DNA of 6,872 nt, taken from NCBI GenBank assembly GCA_024689165.1, contig JAILDS010000058.1, forward strand, positions 1 through 6,872, given 5' to 3'. Below the pieces are notes generated by a model. The model saw only the letters and a list, made by a program, of their open reading frames with translations, was not told the origin of the DNA and made no database searches. This document shows, one piece after another, positions 1-5,114 of this stretch. The position numbers were made by a program, and so were the translations under genes. Within the stretch, counting starts at the first letter, position 1. The number at the start of each line of letters is the position of its first letter. Origin of the DNA: Clostridia bacterium. Its GTDB lineage: Bacteria; Bacillota; Clostridia; Oscillospirales; Acutalibacteraceae.

Positions 1-60
1 GTCGACCTGCGCGGCGAGCTGTTTGAGACCGAAGGCGCCGCCGAAAAAACCGACGGCTGA
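1..60 (+). CDS. C-terminal tail of an unidentified gene (partial, 5' end outside window)
   Basis: An open frame enters from the left edge and ends at TGA 58-60, giving 19 residues that start VDLRGELFETEG and end EKTDG. The tail is hydrophilic and charged, as many protein C-termini are, and shows no family signature, so no function is offered. It ends only 6 bases before the next ATG and lies in the same frame as that gene. It is therefore probably the preceding member of the surface-polymer operon and translationally coupled to the transferase downstream. The 19 codons could instead be an N-terminal piece of the next gene interrupted by TGA, but two other genes here also end in TGA, so TGA is a normal stop. 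Confidence 0.6.
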   Translation, partial: VDLRGELFETEGAAEKTDG

Positions 61-66
61 TACGCC

Positions 67-1236
67 ATGCGCGATACCGGTTACAAGTCTGACGTCAAAC
101 GTGCGGCGCTGCGGGCGATCTCCGTCCTGTTCCGGCGGAACAGGATAGTTTTTGAGAGCGGTCCGGAGTTTTCGTGCAACACATACCCGGTTTACAGATA
201 TCTTGTCGATGAAAAGCACATCGACGAAAAATACGAGCTCGTATGGCTCGTTGAAGACGCAGGAAAATACACGCAGGGCGTTCCGGAGCGGCACAGGTAT
301 CTTGAATACTCCCATCCGGACGACCCGCCGCTGAAGAAGCTGATTTATCTTTGGACGCTTGCGACCGCGAAGGCGCTCGTTTACAGCAACAGGACTATCG
401 GCAAGTATTCGCCTTCGCAGTACTCGATTTGTCTCATGCACGGCATGCCCCTTAAACGCACGCAGGACGTTTACCGCATCGACGACGAGTGCGACAACGT
501 GATCTGCACGAGCCCTTTTTTTGCCGACAATCTCGTGGAAGGCTTCGGCGTGAGCAAAAGCAAGCTGCTTGACTTCGATTTTCCGCGCAACGATTATCTG
601 TTCACCGAAAGGGACGCTGCCGCCGTCCTCGGCTTCGGCGGTTACTGTAAGACGATCGTCTGGCTGCCGACCTTCAGGCGCTGCGGTTTTCAGTCGGAGT
701 ACGACCTTGAGGCTTCTCCCACCGGGCTGCCGCTGCTTTCCGGTATGGATGAACTGCGCCGCTTCGACGCTTTTCTCAAAAAAGAGAACTGCCTTTTGCT
801 GATCAAGCCTCACCCGGCCGAGTCGGGGGAGCTGTCCCTTGAGGGCCTGTCGAACATACGGGTCGTAACCGACGGAGAGCTTTGCTCAAAAGGCGTTCAG
901 CTCAACGAGCTCCTCGGGCGTTCCGACGCTCTGATAACCGATTATTCGACCGTTTATTACGATTATCTTCTGACCGGCAAGCCCATAGGTTTGACAAACG
1001 ACGATATAGAGGAGTATACTCATAAGCGCGGTTTCTTTTACGACGACCCGTATTCCGTTCTCAAAGGCGCGAGGTTGTCTGACGCAAACGACCTTATCCG
1101 TTTCATTGAAGACGTCAAAAACGGCGAAGACCCGTATTCTGAGGAACGGAAAAAGATATGCGGCGTCGTACACCCGTATTACAAAAATAATACCGCCGCC
1201 GCGGTGGGCGAACTCATTTTAAGCAGGCTCAGATAG
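67..1236 (+). CDS. CDP-glycerol glycerophosphotransferase family protein (TagB/TagF-like)
   Basis: This 389-residue protein belongs to the family that transfers glycerol-phosphate (or a related polyol-phosphate) from a CDP-activated donor onto teichoic acid-type acceptors at the inner face of the membrane. The family landmarks appear in order: an N-terminal IVFES segment (27-31), an HG..LK motif with H125 and K130, PRND (173-176), PTFR (201-204), KPHP (247-250) and TDYST followed by a tyrosine-rich strand (291-300). In studied TagF enzymes the HG and KPHP histidines are catalytic or donor-binding. The length matches a single catalytic domain like TagB, without the extra N-terminal region of long TagF polymerases. 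Whether it primes, polymerises or decorates cannot be told. No signal peptide or clear membrane span is visible; a basic amphipathic stretch (residues 8-26) could bind the membrane. The ATG follows the upstream stop by 6 bases without a good Shine-Dalgarno, which suggests coupled translation. No alternative ATG occurs before residue 124. Confidence 0.9.
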   Translation: MRDTGYKSDVKRAALRAISVLFRRNRIVFESGPEFSCNTYPVYRYLVDEKHIDEKYELVWLVEDAGKYTQGVPERHRYLEYSHPDDPPLKKLIYLWTLATAKALVYSNRTIGKYSPSQYSICLMHGMPLKRTQDVYRIDDECDNVICTSPFFADNLVEGFGVSKSKLLDFDFPRNDYLFTERDAAAVLGFGGYCKTIVWLPTFRRCGFQSEYDLEASPTGLPLLSGMDELRRFDAFLKKENCLLLIKPHPAESGELSLEGLSNIRVVTDGELCSKGVQLNELLGRSDALITDYSTVYYDYLLTGKPIGLTNDDIEEYTHKRGFFYDDPYSVLKGARLSDANDLIRFIEDVKNGEDPYSEERKKICGVVHPYYKNNTAAAVGELILSRLR

Positions 1237-1241
1237 AGGGA
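1236..1241 (+). promoter_or_regulatory. Ribosome-binding site of the export permease
   Basis: GAGGGA begins at the last base of the TAG stop of the transferase gene and lies 7 bases before the ATG at 1249. It is an imperfect Shine-Dalgarno, but it supports that start and the 12-base gap within one operon. Confidence 0.55.
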
Positions 1242-1248
1242 AACTTTT

Positions 1249-2046
1249 ATGCGATTGTTCATCTCGAATCTCAAAAGATACCAAGGATACCTCAGGGGCG
1301 CCCCGGTCTCGATACTCAAAACCGAGGTCGCCAGCACATATCTGAACTGGCTCTGGTGGTTTCTTGAGCCTATTCTGTTTATGCTGACGTATACGTTCGT
1401 CGCGAGCTTCATCTTCAACCAGAAGGTCGATTATTTTCCGCTTTTCGTATTCATCGGCCTGAATACGTGGAATTATTTCGACCGCTGCGTCAAGCGCGGC
1501 GTTGTGATGATGCGCCATTACAGAGGGATCGTGACGAAGACCTACGTCCCGAAATACATCTTCGTCCTCGTCCAGATGACGCTTGAGGCTATAAAGATAG
1601 CTATCTCATACCTTGTTCTCGTCGTCATGATGATCATATACAAGGTGCCCGTCTCATGGCACATCATCGAGTGCGTGCCCTTGTTTATAACGCTCTTTAT
1701 CATCTCCTTCGCGGGCTGTTCGATAATGCTGCACTTCGGCGTCTTTATCTCGGACCTTGAAAAGATAGTCACCGTCGTTCTCAGGCTCGTGTTCTACATG
1801 TCCGGCGTTTTTTACAGTATCGCCGCGAACAAGAGGCTTGCGAAAAACCACCCCTTTGCGCAGGTCCTGCTGCTTAAGGTCAATCCCGTAGCGTGCGTAA
1901 TGGACGGGCTTCGCAACTGTATTCTTTACCAGAAGTCTCCCGACTGGTTCTGGGTCGGCATCTGGGCAGGAGTGGGGCTGGCCCTGTGCGCCCTCGGCGT
2001 CCATCTCATACATAAGTATGAAGCCGGCTACGTCAAGATTTCCTGA
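1249..2046 (+). CDS. ABC-2 type transport permease, teichoic acid/polysaccharide exporter (TagG/Wzm-like)
   Basis: This 265-residue integral membrane protein is the expected channel-forming subunit of an exporter that moves a lipid-linked polymer from the cytoplasm to the cell surface. It begins with a short amphipathic cytoplasmic helix. The family-typical sequence LKTEVASTYLNWLWWFLEP (23-41) leads into the first membrane span. Hydrophobic segments lie at about 41-57, 62-77, 103-131, 141-166, 171-192 and 233-254, so about six spans. NPVACVMDGLRN (212-223) matches the NP...R signature common near the C-terminus of TagG, Wzm and KpsM proteins. The length (about 260-275 is usual) indicates an intact gene. 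It sits between a polyol-phosphate transferase and the matching ATPase, which favours a teichoic-acid-type cargo over O-antigen or capsule, although family sequence alone does not separate these. Confidence 0.9.
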   Translation: MRLFISNLKRYQGYLRGAPVSILKTEVASTYLNWLWWFLEPILFMLTYTFVASFIFNQKVDYFPLFVFIGLNTWNYFDRCVKRGVVMMRHYRGIVTKTYVPKYIFVLVQMTLEAIKIAISYLVLVVMMIIYKVPVSWHIIECVPLFITLFIISFAGCSIMLHFGVFISDLEKIVTVVLRLVFYMSGVFYSIAANKRLAKNHPFAQVLLLKVNPVACVMDGLRNCILYQKSPDWFWVGIWAGVGLALCALGVHLIHKYEAGYVKIS

Positions 2047-2052
2047 AAGGAG
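2046..2052 (+). promoter_or_regulatory. Ribosome-binding site that fixes the ATPase start
   Basis: AAAGGAG overlaps the TGA of the permease gene (2044-2046) and ends 8 bases before ATG 2061. An in-frame GTG at 2052 would lie inside this site and so cannot be served by it. The ATG is therefore the better start. Confidence 0.75.
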
Positions 2053-2060
2053 TGTTCGTT

Positions 2061-2906
2061 ATGGATGAAATCATGCTTAACGCGGACGCTCCCGCCGTGG
2101 AAACGAATAATCCCGCAGAAGAGCCGACCGATGTATTGACGGAGCCTTCCGTGAAGGAGCCCGCGCTGATCATCGACGACCTGCACATCACCTACCGTAC
2201 TGTGCAGTCGCAGTCGATCTTCAAGGCAATTTTCGGGAAAGGCAACAAGATCAGAAAATTCAAGGCGGTGAAAGGCATCAGCTTTACCGTCAACAAGGGT
2301 GAGATCGTCGGTCTGATCGGCAAGAACGGCAGCGGCAAATCCACCCTGCTCAAGGCGGTCGCCAATATTTTCAAGCCCGACAGCGGTTCCATCGACACCT
2401 GCGGCAACTCCGTTTCGCTCATGGCGATAGGAGTGGGCTTTCAGAAGGAGCTTTCGGGCAAGGAGAATATCTATCTTTCGGGCATGCTCCTCGGTTATAC
2501 CAGAGAGTACGTCAGATCGCGCTACGATGAGATTGTCGAGTTTTCCGAGCTGGGAGATTTTATCGAAGCTCCGGTCAGCACGTATTCATCGGGCATGTAC
2601 TCCAAGCTCGCGTTCTCTATAACCGCTGTGCTGGAGTCCGACATCATCCTCGTGGACGAGGTGCTGTCCGTCGGCGATATCAACTTCAAAAAGAAGAGCT
2701 TCGCCCGCCTCAAGGACATGATCAACCAGGAAAACAAGACGGTCCTTATCGTTTCTCACAACAACGATACGATCCGCAACCTCTGCAACCGGGTCATCTG
2801 GATACACAACGGAACGTTCAAGATGGACGGCGACCCCGATACCGTCGTCACCGCCTATGAGGAATTCATGGAGGCCCAGGCGGCTAAGAATAAAAAGGAG
2901 CTTTGA
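2061..2906 (+). CDS. ABC transporter ATP-binding protein, teichoic acid/polysaccharide export (TagH/Wzt-like)
   Basis: This 281-residue cytoplasmic ATPase powers the adjacent permease. Visible motifs are Walker A GKNGSGKST (87-95), Q-loop region GFQKELSG (126-133), a signature YSSGM (175-179), Walker B IILVDE (195-200) with E200 as the catalytic glutamate, D-loop SVGD (203-206) and switch H233 in IVSHNND. The ELSGKENIYLSG and TYSSGMYSKLAF stretches are characteristic of the polysaccharide and teichoic acid exporter branch. In place of the canonical LSGGQ it has YSSGM, which is normal for that branch. Two points stand out. An acidic, proline-rich extension of about 35 residues precedes the nucleotide-binding domain. 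The protein also ends soon after that domain, so it lacks the C-terminal carbohydrate-binding domain of some Wzt proteins and the long extracytoplasmic extension of Bacillus TagH. It is the last gene of the operon, followed within 10 bases by a terminator. Confidence 0.92.
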   Translation: MDEIMLNADAPAVETNNPAEEPTDVLTEPSVKEPALIIDDLHITYRTVQSQSIFKAIFGKGNKIRKFKAVKGISFTVNKGEIVGLIGKNGSGKSTLLKAVANIFKPDSGSIDTCGNSVSLMAIGVGFQKELSGKENIYLSGMLLGYTREYVRSRYDEIVEFSELGDFIEAPVSTYSSGMYSKLAFSITAVLESDIILVDEVLSVGDINFKKKSFARLKDMINQENKTVLIVSHNNDTIRNLCNRVIWIHNGTFKMDGDPDTVVTAYEEFMEAQAAKNKKEL

Positions 2907-2913
2907 CGCCGAC

Positions 2914-2945
2914 AGGGACCGGATGATGCGATCCGGTCCTTTGTT
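2914..2945 (+). terminator. Rho-independent terminator after the exporter operon
   Basis: GGACCGGAT (2916-2924) and ATCCGGTCC (2931-2939) pair perfectly over 9 bp around a 6-base loop. The stem can extend outward through a G-U and an A-T pair, and it is followed by a T-rich tract TTTGTT. It begins 7 bases after the ATPase stop. It separates the surface-polymer operon from the downstream carbohydrate cassette. Confidence 0.88.
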
Positions 2946-2949
2946 CTGG

Positions 2950-2995
2950 CCGCCTTTTGTTTTCGATCGAACGGGCAGAAGACCCGTTCCGGCGG
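2950..2995 (+). promoter_or_regulatory. Possible 5' leader hairpin before the GH92 gene
   Basis: GAACGGG (2969-2975) pairs perfectly with CCCGTTC (2983-2989) around a 7-base loop. Outside it, CCGCC (2950-2954) can pair with GGCGG (2991-2995), which covers the first two bases of the GGAGGA ribosome-binding site. A palindrome TTCGATCGAA (2962-2971) overlaps the inner left arm. The inner hairpin is not followed by a T-run, so it is not a terminator. It could modulate translation of the GH92 gene, or the palindrome could be an operator. No convincing -35/-10 promoter was seen, though one should lie here because the upstream operon is terminated. Confidence 0.35.
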
Positions 2996-2999
2996 AGGA
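2994..2999 (+). promoter_or_regulatory. Ribosome-binding site of the GH92 gene
   Basis: GGAGGA is a strong Shine-Dalgarno. Counting from the end of GGAGG, it lies 4 bases before the first ATG (3003) and 7 before the second, adjacent ATG (3006). The second has the more usual spacing, so the true start may be one codon later. Confidence 0.7.
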
Positions 3000-3002
3000 A
3001 AT

Positions 3003-5114
3003 ATGATGAGATTCACCGATTACGTCAACGTCTTTCAGGGGAACGGCGAGATAGACCTGCCGGAGCCTAAGGGTCCTGCGGCGAAATGGTTTTTTATCAA
3101 GGCCGGCTGCGGCAACACCTCGCCGGCGGCGACCATGCCCTTCGGCGCGATGAGCGTATCGCCTTATACGGGCGGTTACCCTACGGGGTACGGAGATCAC
3201 CTGCCGAATTCCTTCGCCAGACCGAAAAAATTCGAAGAAGGCAAAAAGCTGATCGGCTTTTCGCACCTGCACCAGAGCGGTACGGGCGCGATAGGTTATT
3301 ATTATAATTACGCAGTCACCGTTCCCGGCTACGGGGAAGAATGCTCCGGCCCCGCGCAGTTCCGCCGGCCATACCGCGACGAATTCGCGCGGCCCGGGTA
3401 TTACCGCTGTTATCTCGACGGGATAGACTGCCGTCTGACCGCAACTAAGCACACCGCCCTGCACAGATACGATTTTCCCGGGGACGGCGGGGTCGTCACG
3501 GTGGATTTTTCCAACAACGGTCTGAATATCCCCGGGTGCGCAAGGGGCGGCGCGCGGATCATAAGCCTTGACATTGCCGACGCCGGCGAAGGCCCCGGCC
3601 TTGATACGGTCGTCTGCGAGGCGGTCATCGAGGGCATCTCCGTGTATTATGCCGTACGCGGGAACGGTAAGGTCAGACTGAGGCGCGACATACGGAACAG
3701 CGAGGAGACGTCTGACGGCGCCGGCGCCGAGTTTTACGGCTTCGGCAGGACTGCGGAGCTTGCTGTCGCGATCTCCGTCAGAAGCGCCGCCGCAGCCCTT
3801 GAGTTCCTCCGTGAGGCGGATATGGGTTTCGACGCCGCGAGGCAGGCGGCCGACGACGCTTGGAACGAAAAGCTGTCCTGTATCATCATCGACGCCCCGG
3901 AACGCGTCAAAGAGATTTTCTATTCCAACCTTTACCACTCCTTCGTAAAGCCTGCCGACAGGCGGGGCGAGGATTTCGTCGGCGGCGGGGACGGCGCGTT
4001 TACCGCCGATTTCAATACCCTTTGGGATATGTACAAGACCGCGCTCCCGCTGATCTTCCTGACGGACAGGCGTCTTGGCGAGGATATCTGCGAGACGCTG
4101 CTCAGGCTCGGCGAGACGCTCGGCTTCCTGCCAAACGCGTTCGGTCTCAACGGCAGGTACAACGACTGCGGCGAACAGGCGCGTCTGCTCGCGGGCTACG
4201 TTCTGCTGACTGCGTACCGTTTCGGCGTCCGCGTCGACCCGAAGCGGATACTCAAAGTCATAACGGACGACGTTTTCTCGCCGGGGAAATCGGATTTCGT
4301 CCGCGGCGAAAAACCTCTCTCGCACACCTTCACGCTCGACGCTGCGGAGGCCTGCCGGCTCGCCGCGGATCTTGCCTGCGAACTCGGCGACGCTGAGACC
4401 GAATCCAGGATCCGCCCCCTTGCCGAACGAGCTTTTGAATGCTGGGACCCGGAAACGGGACTTCTTAAAAACGACACGGGCTACTATGAGGGTTCCCTTT
4501 ACAACTACTCGTTCAGGCAGATGGTTGATATGCGCCGGCGGATAGATCTCGCCGGCGGGGACGAGCGCTTCGTCAGGCTGCTTGACGACTTCTTCGGTTA
4601 CGGCAGGCCCGACGTGACCCAACCGACCGACCCCAACGACGGCGCAGCCGTCAACGAGGGCCTTAAGCTCGGCAGGTTCGAGGGCTTCAACAACGAATCC
4701 GACACCGAAGCGCCTTATTCGTACATATACGCCGGCAGGCACGACAGGACCTGCGAGATCGTCCGCTCCGGTCTGGAATATATGTTTACCGCCGGGCGCG
4801 GCGGTCTTCCCGGCAATAACGACACGGGAGCGCTGTCGTCGTATTATTGCCTTGCCGCTCTCGGGCTGTTCCCGGTCGCCGGGCAGGATCTTTTCTTCCT
4901 GGGCAGCCCCATTGTCGGTTCCGCGCGTATCCGCCTGTTCAACGGCAGAACGCTCAGTATCGTCGTCCACGGCGGCTCAGACAAAGCGATATACGTGAAA
5001 AAAGCCCTTTGGAAAGGGTCTGAAATAAGCGGTTTCTCCATCCCCGCGGGCGAGCTCGTCGGGGGAGGGGAGCTCGAGTTTTTTATGGCGGAGGATAGTT
5101 ATGGCACAGCTTAA
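3003..5114 (+). CDS. GH92-family glycoside hydrolase, alpha-mannosidase-like, cytoplasmic
   Basis: This 703-residue protein resembles glycoside hydrolase family 92, calcium-dependent inverting exo-alpha-mannosidases. The N-terminal sandwich domain shows YVNVFQGNG (7-15), GNTSPAATMPFGAMSVSP (37-54) and GFSHLHQSGTGAIGYY (85-100), the family's typical opening blocks. The catalytic barrel shows NTLWDMYKTALPL (338-350), YYEGSLYNYSF (494-504), FEGFNNESD (559-567), GLPGNNDTGALSSYY (601-615) and LGLFPV (620-625). By motif position E496 corresponds to the general acid of the usual EGNAWQY motif, and D607 in GNNDTG to the base region. Both acidic residues are present, so activity is plausible, but the neighbouring residues differ from the common consensus and the glycosidic linkage cannot be assigned. 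Unlike the well-known exported Bacteroides GH92 enzymes it has no signal peptide, so it should act on imported or internally made sugars. It is first in its unit and its 3' end overlaps the next gene by 14 bases, pointing to joint function. Confidence 0.85.
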   Translation: MMRFTDYVNVFQGNGEIDLPEPKGPAAKWFFIKAGCGNTSPAATMPFGAMSVSPYTGGYPTGYGDHLPNSFARPKKFEEGKKLIGFSHLHQSGTGAIGYYYNYAVTVPGYGEECSGPAQFRRPYRDEFARPGYYRCYLDGIDCRLTATKHTALHRYDFPGDGGVVTVDFSNNGLNIPGCARGGARIISLDIADAGEGPGLDTVVCEAVIEGISVYYAVRGNGKVRLRRDIRNSEETSDGAGAEFYGFGRTAELAVAISVRSAAAALEFLREADMGFDAARQAADDAWNEKLSCIIIDAPERVKEIFYSNLYHSFVKPADRRGEDFVGGGDGAFTADFNTLWDMYKTALPLIFLTDRRLGEDICETLLRLGETLGFLPNAFGLNGRYNDCGEQARLLAGYVLLTAYRFGVRVDPKRILKVITDDVFSPGKSDFVRGEKPLSHTFTLDAAEACRLAADLACELGDAETESRIRPLAERAFECWDPETGLLKNDTGYYEGSLYNYSFRQMVDMRRRIDLAGGDERFVRLLDDFFGYGRPDVTQPTDPNDGAAVNEGLKLGRFEGFNNESDTEAPYSYIYAGRHDRTCEIVRSGLEYMFTAGRGGLPGNNDTGALSSYYCLAALGLFPVAGQDLFFLGSPIVGSARIRLFNGRTLSIVVHGGSDKAIYVKKALWKGSEISGFSIPAGELVGGGELEFFMAEDSYGTA
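5090..5095 (+). promoter_or_regulatory. Ribosome-binding site of the GNAT-Gfo/Idh gene, inside the GH92 gene
   Basis: GGAGGA lies 5 bases before ATG 5101 and inside the last codons of the GH92 gene. It supports this start over the in-frame ATG at 5116 and indicates translational coupling across the 14-base overlap. Confidence 0.75.

Noticed and set aside
2052..2060. GTG at 2052 as a longer start for the ABC ATPase
   Set aside because: The codon overlaps the Shine-Dalgarno AAAGGAG itself, so it cannot be used by that site. The ATG at 2061 has normal 8-base spacing.
3860..4396. A 178-codon + strand frame inside the GH92 gene
   Set aside because: It is a shifted frame with an arginine-rich, low-information product. 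The GH92 frame is continuous across it with conserved motifs, so it is not evidence of a frameshift.
2586..4970. A 794-codon open frame on the minus strand lying over the ATPase end and the GH92 gene
   Set aside because: Its protein is rich in Arg, Val, Gly and Ala with no recognisable domain. It runs antisense to two clear gene families and through the intrinsic terminator between them. Such frames arise from strong third-position GC bias.
4998..5018. A-run followed by CCCTTTGGAAAGGG, which read on the minus strand resembles a hairpin plus T-run terminator
   Set aside because: It lies within GH92 coding sequence, the stem is only about 5 bp with a usable loop, and no minus-strand gene is present that it would terminate.
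5051..5076. Inverted repeat CGAGCT...AGCTCG near the end of the GH92 gene
   Set aside because: The 6-bp stem has a 14-base loop, does not cover the ribosome-binding site at 5090, and is expected by chance in GC-rich coding sequence.
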